A stretch of 64,000 nt of DNA from Sycobia sp. Sy_11 (lineage: Eukaryota > Arthropoda > Insecta > Hymenoptera > Epichrysomallidae): positions 2,246,001 to 2,310,000 of the forward strand of contig JACCIC010000063.1 in NCBI GenBank assembly GCA_018907035.1, given 5' to 3'. The notes beneath the pieces were generated by a model. That model did no database searches and was not told the origin of the DNA. It saw only the letters and a list, made by a program, of their open reading frames with translations. Each line of letters opens with the position of its first letter. The first letter of the stretch is position 1. The translations under genes were made by a program, and so were the position numbers. Of the stretch, positions 22,261 through 34,756 are shown in pieces.

Positions 22261-23540
22261 AGACAATATTGTGGAACATTTAATTAATTAAGTAGTATAT
22301 AAATGCTATAATCCTGTGTATAAATTTCTATTATATTCATTTCTAGACGAAATACAAGGACGTAGTCAAGCAAGTTGGCATGAATCTATAGTTTATCTTA
22401 TTTTAAAAGGAATTAGTATAAATTGTATACAAATAGTAAAAAATATTTTGTGTACCATTGAAATCTTTGAATTAATTTTATATGTTGATTTTGATTAATT
22501 AAATTTAAATTAATATATCCAACGTCTAACAACAGTGAGATTGTCTTAATATTTTTTTAAAATTGAAAAATTGTTACTCCCTAAAATTTTGAAGTTATTT
22601 AATTTGAGTTTCATTTAGATAACTGAAATCATTAAATTATTCTTATTTATCTGACTATACATGTATTTTTTCATATTTGGAATAATTATAACCAGTTACA
22701 TATCTAATTAATAATCATATATGTTATAGTTGACCATCACGATTATGCTGCTCAAACTAAAATGAATTTCTTTTCATTTATATGCAGAAGAAGATGATTC
22801 ACATGAATTCAGATATTTTCACTTTACTTTTTATTATGCCGTATTGCGGATATCATAATAAAAAAGTTATAGTAAATAAAAAATATTATAAATGAAAATT
22901 TAGAAATAATTTCTAATAAATTGTAATATATTGCAATATTATTTTAATATATGTATAAATTTTAGATATATTTATAAATAAAAACTATTTTGTATAAAAT
23001 ATAATTGTTTATTTATTTCACAAAAAATATATCTATAAAAATTAATTTAATATACCTACCGAGCCTAGCAGCGTTACCCGCACCCGCACGATCATGCCTG
23101 TAATATATCGACAATGTACGCACAATATACCTGCAGATTTACTGCTTATTACGCTGGCGCAATTTTGCACGAAATCTACACCCTTATTGTATGGTAATCG
23201 GCAAGTAGAAACAGCGATTTCAAGCCGCTTGCAAATGCGCAATCTGTCGATAATCTGCGGACTCATTGTTATCTGGGTTTTTATCAAACTAATCAACTTA
23301 TAAACTAAATCTTCTCTCATAGTCTTGAAAAATTGTCTTTTTTCAAGCCTTATTCGGAAATAATCGTGTTTTCTTTCCCGGCAAGCTTAAAAATCAATTC
23401 ACCGCAACTAAAATTAACATAAATCACTTCACCGAGTTTTGTTACTTCTTCTTGAAATAAAGATTTCATGAAACATTTACAAGAGATCAATAACTTTTCA
23501 AATGTATACTTATCGAAGTAATAAAAATGCCGTGTTAGTA
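22261..23540. other. AT-rich region with decayed repeat copies
   Basis: Around 22,345-22,460 the plus strand reads EIQGRSQASWHESIVYLILK. A close variant, TQGRTEASWYESIVYLILK, occurs near 20,020 and inverted near 31,290 and 33,350. Conservation at the protein level may be incidental to repeat homology. A compositionally distinct patch at 23,050-23,320 is open on both strands (92 aa minus, 69 aa plus) but matches nothing I recognise. Confidence 0.35.
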
Positions 23541-23832
23541 GATAAGCTATGAGAGTTCTGGATCACCGGAAGTGATTGCGGTCGCTTTCTTACAATTGGA
23601 TTTGTAAGTTCTATTTAGTTCATTTTCTCGCATTATTTCCAAGACAAATAAAATGGATACTGTTTATAGGATCTTTTTATATCTACAATATTACCATTGA
23701 TAATATGAAATGAACTGAATACATGCTAATATGACTTAAAATTCACGGAGATATCATTTCTTCTTTAAAATACTGAATAGTTTTTTTTAATTCTTCGGTC
23801 TATTCAAAATTCTGAAAAAACGATAGTATATA

Positions 23833-23881
23833 AGCTATGAGAGTTCCGGATCACTTCCAGTGATCCAGAACTCTCATAGCT
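23833..23881. repeat. perfect-stem hairpin, 22-bp arms
   Basis: AGCTATGAGAGTTCCGGATC followed by AC, a 5-nt loop TTCCA, then the inverted copy with a single mismatch. Partial copies of the same phrase occur at about 23,546 and 23,930, so it is a small repeated unit. Confidence 0.85.
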
Positions 23882-23889
23882 CACAGTGC

Positions 23890-24045
23890 TTACGTCACCA
23901 ACCCTGACGTCATGCGTAGTTACGGATTACTACCAGTGATCCAGAACTCTCATAGCTTACAGCGGTTACGGGATGATCCAGAATACCCATAATTTACAAC
24001 ATCGACGTCATGGGCCCTGACGTCAAGGGACCCTGACGTCAGCGA
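23890..24045. promoter_or_regulatory. cluster of TGACGTCA (CRE/ATF-type) palindromes
   Basis: TGACGTCA occurs at 23,905-23,912, 24,018-24,025 and 24,034-24,041, with near matches at 23,891 (TACGTCA) and 24,003 (CGACGTCA). This 8-bp palindrome is the binding site of CREB/ATF-type bZIP factors in animals. There is no gene next to the cluster, so it may simply be part of a repeat unit (two of the sites sit in copies of 'ccctgacgtca'). Function is not implied. Confidence 0.4.
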
Positions 24046-24058
24046 CCGTTAGCACTAT

Positions 24059-24095
24059 ATACTTTTCTCTCTCTGATAGAGGAAGAGAAAAGTAT
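24059..24095. repeat. hairpin, 11-bp perfect stem
   Basis: ATACTTTTCTC, a 15-nt loop, then GAGAAAAGTAT. The phrase 'tatatacttttc' recurs near 24,178 and, altered, near 24,315. Confidence 0.7.
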
Positions 24096-24318
24096 GTAGT
24101 TCTCTCTCTCATAACGCGCTGTTTTTTTTATACTACGCCGCAGAGCAACTAGCGGTATGTCTAAGTCAGAGTTCGCTATATACTTTTCCGACTGACAACA
24201 CTAGTTGCGTGTTAGAGAGAGACAAATGTATATAGCTTTATCTTTTCCAATACCGTCCGCTGTAGTGCAGAGGAAGGTCTATGATGTCCATGAGAGCTAG
24301 ACGCAGAGAGAACAATAT

Positions 24319-24321
<3 letters not shown>

Positions 24322-24374
<53 letters not shown>
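24322..24374. repeat. (CT)n microsatellite
   Basis: Uninterrupted CT run of 53 bp. It explains the Ser/Leu and Arg/Glu dipeptide ORFs that cross it. Confidence 0.95.
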
Positions 24375-24377
<3 letters not shown>

Positions 24378-24611
24378 AGGGCCCTTATATTATACAAATA
24401 AGTTGTATACTGACCGATGAAAACTTTTCCGCGGCTCTCGTACACCCTTTCTGCACCTGTATATTATATACTATTTTTCTATATAATTATAATAAAATCG
24501 CTGTTTGTTATTCAAATACAATAACTTTATTAAATTTAATTACAATAACAATTTTTTTGTTAAATTTTATTAACATTGAATATATAACTAAATTATACAC
24601 AAACTTTTTTT

Positions 24612-24955
24612 TTAACTCTTCTAATTTTTGTTCCATCTCTACATCCAATTTTCATACATAACAAGAAAAATTGTAAAATTCCCTAGTTTTCATATGAAAA
24701 TTAAAACACTTGCAATTTTTTAAAAGTTCCACGACTTCAGTATTGGTTAACTTTTCACTAACACAATCTTCAAGCCAAGGCTCATCGAAGTCTTTAATCT
24801 TGTTGTATCAAATATTTATAGTATCAGCTAAACTTAACCACCATAATGCATCCGGAATTGCATTTTTCAGATCAATGATGTCTTTCTATTCTATTTTATC
24901 TAATAAAATAGAAATACTTCTGCAACACTTCCTGCATGATCTTTTACGTATTTTG
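24612..24955 (-). pseudogene. degraded protein fragment of unknown family
   Basis: One minus-strand frame reads like genuine protein: KDIIDLKNAIPDALWWLSLA, then after a stop DFDEPWLEDCVSEKL, TNTEVVELLKNCKCFNFHMK and MEQKLEEL. The interrupting codons at about 24,816 (TGA) and 24,886 (TAG) are both one base from TGG, suggesting decayed Trp codons. It has a Lys/Glu-rich composition unlike random AT-rich DNA. I do not recognise the family. An ORF of an uncharacterised transposable element or a processed host pseudogene are both possible. Confidence 0.4.
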
Positions 24956-26150
24956 CGTTGCATTCTAAATCACTGTATCCATACTGAAATTGGAAATTTC
25001 CGTATCTCTCAAAGAGATATCTTCCTGAATGCTTAGTACAAAGAATTTTTTAGAATATTATTCTTCTTCTAACTTACTTTTTCAAGTTTATATATACATC
25101 TTCAGTGGTGTCCCGCGCTTCCAGGCGTATTAAATTTCCGCAATTAAGAATTGCGATCGGCAACTACGTTCTGAACCACACTGGTTTATTTTCAACAAAA
25201 TGAACGCACGTTTTATTGTTACAACAGTTTTCTCTTTTTCCCCAATTCATAGCCCTTGTCCATTTTCTACGCACCTGCCTAGATCGCGTAGCTATCCGTA
25301 TGCAAGGCGCCCTGCTGCTTACACCAGAGTCAGTCTGAACTCCCTTGCTGTTTACATTAAAGACAGTTCGAGGAATAGAGAATGACGTTTTCATTGCCGC
25401 TGGCTGTATTTCATAAGCAGATAGAGAGAAAGATTTTTCTATACAAAGCAGGTAGCTCAGTCGAAACTCTATTTCGAAAACATTACAACATCAATGAAAA
25501 GTTTTTTCTCTATAGACGAATTTTACTTGTATTACATATACATTAAAAATAAATCTATTCCATCAATTTCTTGCAGCCTTCGATGATGATTTTGTAGTAT
25601 CCAAGATTTTAGTAAATTAGCATTCTGTGCTGCGCATACAGGCCTAAAGCATAATGTACGATGACTGCAGTACGTATTGCCTGAAGCTTCTAAGTTTCTT
25701 CATGGAGGGCACTTTGAGTCCTCAAAATTATTAATATTGTTTGGAAATTTTTTTAGGTAATTTTCTTTGGGAAACCTTTCACATAGATCGTTCGAACATT
25801 TTTCGATTCCAACATTTTTCTCCGCGATGTCAGGAGTATTTAGGCGCCGCACTCTAAGGCGCCTTCTGCCCACAAACTCCTCAAATTAGCTTTGTAAAAC
25901 CGGAAACCCCTCCTTTATATTGTTGTTCATATTCTTTTGTTTCTTCATTGACTCCATCATAATTTTAAACAAATTGTTGATAGAGTCAATGAGATCTTTA
26001 TCTTCTTGATTCTCCTACTTATTTGCTTCTCGATGACTGAATCGGTTTGCCGCACCGACAGCACTGCCAGCTCCACTGCTACTTACCGTACTGAAGAAAT
26101 TCGATTTTTTTAGCCCTTTACGTTTTTGGGCCGATTAGGAAACCATAGAT
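24956..26150 (-). other. possible further decayed coding sequence, low confidence
   Basis: Minus-strand frames contain patches that read like protein, notably between about 26,130 and 25,840: KKSNFFSTVSSSGAGSAVGA, then DLIDSINNLFKIMMESMKKQ and FEEFVGRRRLRV, with two stops. It lies upstream of, and in the same direction as, the fragment at 24,612-24,955 and could belong to the same decayed gene. Nothing is recognisable. A patch near 25,100-25,420 is GC-richer and unassigned. Confidence 0.25.
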
Positions 26151-27059
26151 TACATATGTATGTTAATAATATTGAAACAAGTTTTGCTATGAGTACGATT
26201 GAGCGACAAGCATAAGTTGAGCCTGCGATAATGAAAAGGATATATAGATATATTCTGTAATGGTAATAAATTAGATTAATAATCCAATAATATCAATTTT
26301 TTAAATACCAATTTTTTAAATTTGTATACAGCCATTAGACTTCTTAACCAATTTCTATTGGAAATGTAGAAAGCAAGCAATGGTTTTCAAAAAAAAAAGT
26401 TGACATAGATCTATACCATGTATAATGAAATATTATCTACATTTTCCATTACTACTATCGAAAAAGAGTTAGTCTACCTTATTAGTTTCAATAATCTGAT
26501 AAGCGAGATTACTAAACAAAATATGGAAAAATATATATATTAAATCTATATCTTTATTTTTATGTTTATTTTTATTGTAATTTGAATATATTTTGAATAT
26601 TTATTTTATTGAATTTATTTACATTGAATTCCTAGTTCTATCAAAAATCCATGGATACGAGACTTATACCTATTTACACATACGCTCTAGAAAGCACAAC
26701 TTTAAAAGAGGCCCTGCCTTTATTTTAGCACCAAACCCTGTAAAAGGTTCTTCTGATACTAAATTTGTATCTAATATAACTGACCAGTTTAACGTAACAT
26801 TGCCATATAAGCACTGGACTAGCGATATGTAATGTAACTGGCGAATTTTGAAAATATATATGATTGTACCAAAAATTTCGGTCCCCTGAAATCCAATTTT
26901 GAAAAAAATTGCCGTAAAAAAGTATCAAATACACTATTATAAGCAATTTAATTGGTTAAATGACTGTGAAAATATGACTATGAGCTAAAATAAAATTTTA
27001 AATTACTATAATTATTATACTAATTTCTATAGAACAATTTGATATTATATAAACTCTGA
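26151..27059. other. AT-rich non-coding stretch
   Basis: Short ORFs at 26,593-26,832 (plus) and 26,725-26,946 (minus) overlap each other and have no recognisable content. Confidence 0.4.
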
Positions 27060-27560
27060 AAAAAAACAACTTTTAACGAAAGTAAAATAGTTAGGCGACT
27101 TTGCTGTACTCTTAGCATAGTAAGAACTTTAAATACATTTTTTCATGTATTTTATAAAAAATTTATATAATTAACAAATATATTAACACAAAAAATATTC
27201 TATAATTAAATTAAAAATCAGTTCAATGATATAGTCAGATATCTTACTGGTTGTGATAAAGAAAAACATAATAATATATGTTCTTAGCATATTAAGAAAT
27301 TTACAACTTATAAATCTTATGTGTATTTTATAAAAACTTTATATAAAATATGTTTCTAAATTCAGTAATGTATTAAGACAAAACTGCATACATAATAACA
27401 CATGTAATTATATTCTAAATCTTTTCATAATAAAAAAAAAATGTTCATATACCAGAATAATTTTTATACAAAATATTTTTCTAAAATCTTCCGAAATCCA
27501 TTAAAAAAAAAATTATATAACGCAAGAACGTCTTAAAACAATGGATCATTAAAACAAATG
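27060..27560. repeat. AT-rich dispersed repeat module, second copy
   Basis: Same orientation as 21,780-22,260 and more diverged from it than the two inverted-repeat arms are from each other. It lies in the spacer of the large inverted repeat, so the module occurs on both sides and inside. Confidence 0.65.
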
Positions 27561-27740
27561 GCTGAGTGCATTATATATACATCTCTATGTCACACAGTAT
27601 TTAGCGTATCAAATACGAAACGCAAATCCCGCACTGTATAATCAAATAAAAATTTTTTTTTCCTTCACCAATATCGTCCAACTGCAATAATTAACTCAAC
27701 AAAGGGGAATTCTTCGCGAGTCTGGAGTCGCAGGATTAAC

Positions 27741-28092
27741 TCCAAAATTGAGTGGAATTTTCTTACTTCCTACCAAAACTTTATTCAAGGTAATTTTATT
27801 TAATTTAGTCACCACTACTCTATGTATATTTCAATAAAATGTTAATTTAAATAATACAAAAAAAAACTTACCCGTCTGTCATTCAATATAATTAATAATA
27901 TGATAATAATTAATACTTATATCACCTCCATAATATAGACTGATAATCTTCATATTAATTTCCAAAACAATTATTATTTCCATAAATATATATTGTTATA
28001 TCTCCATTTGATCGTGTTCTTTAATTTTATTTCCACTTTACTTCCTCAATCTTATTTTCCAAATCTTACTTCCTCACTTCTGAATTTTCCCC

Positions 28093-28167
<75 letters not shown>

Positions 28168-29565
28168 ATTTCTTTCATTCTTCACACTACTACTAAAATT
28201 TCACTTTTCTTTTATACAATAGTTTCCTATTAATAATAACACTCCACAACTTGAAAATTCTCAAAAAGAAAAAACTAAGAGAGAACCTCACGAAAGAAAG
28301 AACTTTAATTTCTTCTAATCTCTACAAGAGTCAGAAATCAGCTGCTCTCTCCACAAAAATTAACATCCCCTCTTACTTCAAATACTGCCAATTTATTATT
28401 TCTTGGCGGGCACCAATTACCTTATTAAATTTATTAAACACTCTCATTTATTAATTTATCAAACAGGTATTGGTTCCCACCTTTACTACATAAGTCTTAA
28501 TCCGGTTCCGCTTCCTTCCTATAACTCCTGATTGGAGCAATTAATCTGCCCTTTCAATTATTCATTTGAATTTCGCGCGCGAATGTAATTAATTCATTTG
28601 AAGTCGGTAAGAAGGGTCTCCACTACTATCGGCCATCTACCGGACGCGCAACGACATTTCTATACATCTCTTTTTTTTTCTTGAATGCCTAAAATGCATA
28701 TTCTATTCATTTGTAACATTCCGGTAGTCCTTTTTCCGTTCCGCTCTCCACCTCGCCGCCTACGTTAGCGAGCACTACTGCGCAACTCGCACATTATATG
28801 TGATTAGTATGTGTGTCGTTTTATCGTGCATCTCTAGTATATCATCGGAAAGAAGTCCTGCATCTATCAACAACACTTCATATGAGTGTTAACCTCAAAT
28901 TGGTTTGACAACTTAATTTTTTTATTATATTTCTAATAAAATCACTTCACTTAAGTGTGCTCGATCTAACCATCTTTCTTTTCTTTTCTTTCAGATCACT
29001 CAGTAACTTAAGTGACGTATTCCATACGTCACAATCACCCTCCCTAAACTATGTCATCCACTATTTCCCTCACTCAACTAATTAATACTTACCGGCAACA
29101 TTTTCTTTTTCTTCTTTACTTTTACTTCCCCATAGACGGGAGCTGGTGAGGCTCCCGTGGTCTCCACTACAGCATGGTGGCAGGTCTCCCTCACGGTCTC
29201 CACTAGCTCAACCCCTCGGGAACGGAATATTAATAACATGGATAATGGGAAGGAAGGGAAGAAAGGAAACGGATTACAACTAGAAGATCAGAAGGATGGA
29301 CTACTAGGACACAGATACACTAATCGGTGATGAGGGGAATGCCAGCCTAGATTCCCCAACCTATTGTGGGGAGTCCCCACCAAACACACCCCTCACCACA
29401 ATCCGCTGCAAGTCCAAGGGCAAGCCCCGGATTCCTTTTAGGAGTTCCAGGAGCTGACTGAAATTGAGTGCAATTTTATTACTTCCCACCAAAACTTTAT
29501 TCAAAGTAATTTTATTTAAATTAGTCACCACTATTCTATGTATATTTCAACAAAATGTTAATTTT
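27741..29565. mobile_element. possible terminal-direct-repeat element
   Basis: About 105 bp at 27,741-27,848 (containing 'aaaactttattcaa' and 'gtcaccactac') is repeated in the same orientation at 29,461-29,565. The 1.6 kb between has a (CT)n run at 28,092-28,168, a GC-richer half (28,480-29,460) with short hairpins (GGGAGCTGGTGAGGCTCCC near 29,139) and no credible ORF. It could be a non-autonomous LTR-like or other composite element. No termini or target duplications were established. Confidence 0.3.
28092..28168. repeat. (CT)n microsatellite
   Basis: CT run with small interruptions at either end. Confidence 0.95.
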
Positions 29566-31017
29566 GAAAACTTTAACTTTGTTAACTTTGTTTAACTTGA
29601 GTTATTTTTAATGACAGATTACTATTTTCAATTTGTGAAAGTCAGATTTTTAAAAATATTTTGTATAAATATTATTCTGTTATATGAAAAAATTTTTTTG
29701 TTTTACTATGAACAGATTTAGAATATAATTACATGTGTTATTATGTATGCGGTTTTGTCTTAATATATTACTGAATTTAGAAACATATTTTATATAAAGT
29801 TTTTATAAAATACACATAAGATATGTTTTAAATTTCTTAATATGCTAAGAACATATATTATTATGTTTCGTTTTATCACAAGCAGTAGGATATGTAACTA
29901 TATCAATGAAATGATTTTTAATTTAAATATAGAATATTTTTTTTGTTAATATATTTGGAACTTTTTTAGAAAATACATGAGAAAATGTATTTAAAATTCT
30001 TAGTGTACTAAGAACATATTAAACTATCCCAACTATTTTACTTTTGTTAAAAGTTTATATTATTTATTATTTACTATACCATTTTTCATTATGGTATAGC
30101 GAACATTTCCAATTTTAACTTCGAATCTAATTTCGAACAAATATATATTTATATTAAAATAATATTGTAATATATAACAATTTATTGTAAATTATTTCGA
30201 AATTTGTATTTATATTATTTATTATTTACTATACCTTTTTGTATTATGGTATCCACAATGGGGCATAATAAAAGTAAAGTGAATATATCTGAATTCATAT
30301 GAAGCATCTTCTTCTTCTGCATATGAATGAAGAGAAATTCATTTTAGTTTGAGCAGCAAAATTGATATATATGATTAACTAGAACATATAAGATTATTAA
30401 TTAGTTACGTAACTGATTATAGTTATTTCAAATATGAAAAATAAATCAATAGTGATATAAATAAGACAAAATTAATCGTGTCAGTTATCCAAATGAAACT
30501 CAAATTAAATAACTTCAACATTTTAGCCAGTAAAAATATTTCAACTTTGAAAAAATATTAAGACAATCTCACTGTTGTGAGACGTTAAATATATTATTTG
30601 AAATTTAATTCATCAAAATCACCATATAAACTTAATTTAAAAAATTCACTAGTTGTAACGGGCTGCGTATCTAATCAATGCCCAGTAAAAGCAATCGTTA
30701 AAAGTGGTGTAAAGAACCCCAAACGGATTAAATTATTTTAAAAACAATCTCGGTAGACCGTAGGTTCTTTACTATTATTTTTCCTCGGACTTACCTGGAA
30801 TTTATTTATTTTTAATCTATATTAATAATAAATTATATTAATAGATAATTAATGATCCAGAAAAGGATGGGTTAATTATCAGATACAGTGAGGGGGGAAT
30901 ATTATGATATATTTTATTACTAATAAAATGAAAAAGAAAATTTATTTAGTTCAATCGATCTGGCACTTTTTTTCAAAAAACTATATTATGCTATATTATA
31001 TTAATAAATTATTCTCC

Positions 31018-31148
<131 letters not shown>

Positions 31149-31691
31149 TTTCCCTCCTTTTTTCATCATTAGTATTAGTAACTAATATGTATAGGGTAAG
31201 GTAACCTAAACATTTTACATAGTATACAAAATATTTTTTACTGTTTGTATAGAATTTATCCTAATTCTTTTTAAAATAAGATAAACTATAGATTCATACC
31301 AACTTGCTTCAGTACGTCCTTGTGTTTTGTCTATATTTTTTCCAGTCCGCTAGGCTTCTAAAATAATCAAATTATATAAAACTTGGAAAATATATAGGAA
31401 TTCATCTGAAGAACTAATTAAAAAAGTAATATCAAATAACTTTTAAATTATTTTTTTAAAGATTAGCTCTTGATTAACCGAAAAGTATATAGAAACTAAT
31501 TATTGGATTTTTAAAGAAAAACTATTACAAGATATTTAAAAATTGTAAGTTTTGAAATAATTCTGTTTTTAAGGTTGCTTTAAAATAAATTTATGTTTAA
31601 AATTATGTTAAAACTATATAATATCAAAAATTATAATTGATTACATTTAAACATTAATATTCTAACTATAAGTATAATATAATATAATATA

Positions 31692-31771
31692 TATCGTACT
31701 GCGATAGTATAATAATTAAGGCGTTAGCTTGCGAATCCAACGGTCTGCGAGAAGAATCCCGTTGAAGTCGA
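31692..31771 (+). other. tRNA-like sequence, right-arm copy
   Basis: Same as 19,571-19,650 in inverse orientation. It reads 'ttaaggcgttagcttgcgaa' followed by 'tccaacgg', then 'aatcccgttg'. The T-loop consensus is lost and no amino-acid identity can be given. It probably marks a tRNA-derived SINE fragment. Confidence 0.4.
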
Positions 31772-32355
31772 AGTTTTTTTAAGAGAAATACATTAATTAA
31801 GAGACTTTAGTCAAATAATATAACGTTAATTTAAAATTAAAAGTAATGAAATAAATGTAATAAAAGTAAACTAACGTATAAATTGTAAAAGAATTAAAGA
31901 AATTATAAATTAAAGAAATTATTCATTTAGTTTAAACTCTTGATTTTTAAAGTTAAGAAAATCATTGAATCCAGAAACTATGCATTACTTTTAAAAATTT
32001 AACATACTTGAATTTTCAGATTTCGAGAAAATAAAAACGTATTTCAAGTATTATTGTTTTAAAGATACGAATCGAATTCTTCATTTGAAATTAAATTTCT
32101 TGAGTGAAGTATTGAAATTCTTAATCCAAATATATATTCACTTAAGTTTGTTAGCTTGAATCAAGTAACTAGATTTTTTGATTCAAAATCTTCAGTTATT
32201 GGTTCAACAAAATATTTTCCTTAGATAAGAAAATATTTATTTAATTTACAATTTCAGCCACCCACTTTCTAGAAAAGCTGGACTATAATCTAGGAGATAT
32301 ATAATTAATCGAAGAATTTATTTTCCTGATATTAAATTTGAATCTATTGGTTTCA

Positions 32356-32495
32356 TCTTTAGACTGCCGGTATTTTTGCCTTATAAATTGATATTTTTGA
32401 TGTGCAAAATTTATACATAAAAACACCTCATATCTCTAGAGTAGCTGTCAGGGTCACAGGTAGCTCATATATGAGCCATTCCGGCAGTCTAAAGA
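32356..32495. mobile_element. piggyBac-type MITE, 140 bp, right-arm copy
   Basis: The ends are TCTTTAGACTGCCGG on both sides (inverted), with TTCA (32,352-32,355) and TTAA (32,496-32,499) flanks. This copy has the better-preserved ends: its inverse sister has TTGG where this has CCGG. Confidence 0.7.
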
Positions 32496-32570
32496 TTAAG
32501 GATATATTTTCTCAAAATAAGAAAATATTCATTTAATTCCCAATATTTGTGCTCTGCTGTTGAGAAAATA

Positions 32571-33315
32571 TTAGGTTGTCAAATATCTCCCTTCCGCCTT
32601 TTTGCTCTTTATTCAATGCTTTTTAAAAAGTCTTACACTGGTCGGATTTAAATCAAATATGTGCCGTTTTGTTCGATAATCTGTTTCCATCTAGACGGCA
32701 ATTTGATAATACCCCTCTCGTAGAAGCCCCTCTCCTTATTTGCGAAGAACTCGGACAGCCACTTTTCACATGCCTCTTTTGAGTCCAACTTTACAGCACC
32801 AAGGGCGTTCGATATGGAATAACAGGTGGTAATCACTTAAAGCTATATGGTGGATGCGATAAAGCCTCCTATCCGAACTCCCGTAGCTTCTGACGAGTCA
32901 TCAACGAAGTGTGTGGTCTGGCGTTGTCCTGGTGGAACACTACTCCCTTCCTGTTGACCCATTGTGGACGCTTCTGGTCGATAGCCTGCTTCAGGCGGTC
33001 CAGTTGTTCACAGTAGATGGTAGAATTAAGCGTCTGGCCATATGGGAGCAGCTCATAGTGGATGATTCTCTTCCAATCCCACCAAACACGCAGCAAAACC
33101 ATCCTGGCCGTCAATCCCGGCTTGGCCACTGTTGGGGACGGTCCACCGGTCTTGGACCACGACCGTTTTCAGTTGATATTGTCGAATGTGATCCATTTTT
33201 AGTCGCCAGTCAGCATCCGCTTCAAAAATGGGTCGAGTTCGTTCCGTTTCAGTAGTACATCGCAGGCGTTGATTCGGTCCAGAAGGTTTTTTTGCGTTAA
33301 ATCATGCCGCATCCA
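32571..33315 (-). pseudogene. mariner transposase pseudogene (type C, right-arm copy, 5'-truncated)
   Basis: On the minus strand it runs from LTQKN-type sequence near 33,300 to TYLI at 32,648. It has TGD followed by a stop where TGDEKW is expected, VAKPGLTARMVLLRVWWD, VVFHQDNARPHTS, and SKEACEKWLSEFFANKERGF. The terminal repeat TTAGGTTGTCAAATATCTCC is at 32,571. It shares two nonsense codons with the left-arm copy but keeps the first catalytic Asp (TGD rather than TGN). The N-terminal third is absent: the sequence breaks into repeat DNA at about 33,315. Confidence 0.85.
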
Positions 33316-33726
33316 AATATGAAGAAAAACTATAGATTCATACCAACTTGCTTCAGTACGTCCTTGTGTTTTGTCTATATTTTTTCCAGTCCCCTAGGCT
33401 TCTGAAATAATAAAATTATAGAAAACTTGGAAAATATATAGGAATTCATCTGAAGAACTAATTAAAAAAGTAATATCAAATAACTTTTAAATTATTATCT
33501 TAAAGATTAGCTCTTGATTAACCGAAAAGTATATAGAAACTAATTATTGGATTTTTAAAGAAAAACTAGTACAAGATATTTGAAAATTGTAAGTTTTGAA
33601 ATAATTCTGTTTTTAAGGTTGCTTTAAAATATATTTATATTAAAAATTACAATAAAACTACATAATATCAAAAATTATAATTGATTACATTTAACCATTT
33701 ATAACTATAACCATGTATAAGTTTTA
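33316..33726. repeat. direct duplicate of 31,282-31,690
   Basis: It begins 'aaaactatagattcatacc' and follows the same sequence as 31,282 onward in the same orientation with scattered differences. The type C mariner and piggyBac-type MITE lie between the two copies. Confidence 0.75.
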
Positions 33727-34756
33727 TACAGGATGTTCAAAATGTTCCAACCCCACACTTATAACATAAAGTAAGCACTTTGGAAACAAAAGTTAAAGAC
33801 AAACTTTTTTCAGTTTTGAAGGTTGAACTAAATGGTGATCTTGGAGTTGTTATTGATTATCATTTTTAAGGTCATTTGAAAGTCATCTTCAGTTTTTTAA
33901 ATAGGGATCTCTATTTTTTAATTCAGATTCTAAAAGAGTAGAAAATTTTACATATGGATATGTATCTATGTTATGGCTGTAATTGAACTTCAGTGGTCAT
34001 TTAAGGGTTAAATGAGTATTTAGTAGAGGCAAGCCAAGAAATCCAGATTATTAACAACTTTGAGAGTGTCTGACCAATAGTAAAGGAATTTGATTTTATA
34101 AGACAAACTTTATGGTGACGTGTAATTGACATTGCCCTTGATTTTCAAGGTCAGTAGAAAGTTGACTGCCTCATCCTCGCAATATCAACAAAGATATTCG
34201 TTCTCGTTCAATAAGATGTGACATGTTTCACGACGATTAAAATAAATTAATAAATATTTTTAATGGTCTTACAGAATTCGAAATTTAAAATAAGCTCCTT
34301 TTTAATAAGCTGAAGATAAGTTTCAAATGACCTTGAAAATCGAGAGCAATGTCAATTTAACGCTACCACGAAGTTTGTCTTACAAAATCAAATTACTTTA
34401 GTATTGGACAGATACGCTCAAAGTACCAAATAATCAGGATTTCTTGACCTTCTGCTGCTCGATAGTCATTTAACCCCTAAATGATCTCTGTAGGTTACTT
34501 TGAGCCATAACGTGTATATATATCCAGATGTAAAATTTTGTGTTCTTTCAGAATATGAAATCAAAAAATGGGGGTCCCTATTTAAAAAACTGAAGATGAC
34601 CTTCAAATGATCTTAAAAATGATAATCGATAACAAATCCAAGGTCACTATTTAGTTTAACCTTCAAAACTGAACAACTTTTGTATGTAACATTTGTTTCC
34701 AAAGTGCTTACTTTATTTTATAAGTGAGAGGTCTGGAACATTTCGAACACCCTGTA
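33727..34756. mobile_element. near-palindromic long-TIR element, 1,030 bp
   Basis: The ends are TACAGGATGTTCAAAATGTT and, inverted, TACAGGGTGTTCGAAATGTT, flanked by TA (33,725-33,726 and 34,757-34,758). Homology between the halves continues through much of each half: the 'actgaagatga' blocks, the 'gacaaac' blocks and the 'aatcaaatt' blocks all have inverted partners. It therefore resembles a foldback or hairpin MITE with arms of about 400 bp and a centre near 34,230. No ORF. It interrupts the AT-rich repeat, which continues at 34,759. Confidence 0.85.

Noticed and set aside
23042..23320. 92-codon minus-strand ORF in a compositionally distinct patch
   Set aside because: A plus-strand ORF covers the same stretch, there is no recognisable domain, and it lies beside repeat copies; not supported as a gene.
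24212..24661. Ser/Leu and Arg/Glu dipeptide ORFs
   Set aside because: Caused by the (CT)n tract at 24,322-24,374.
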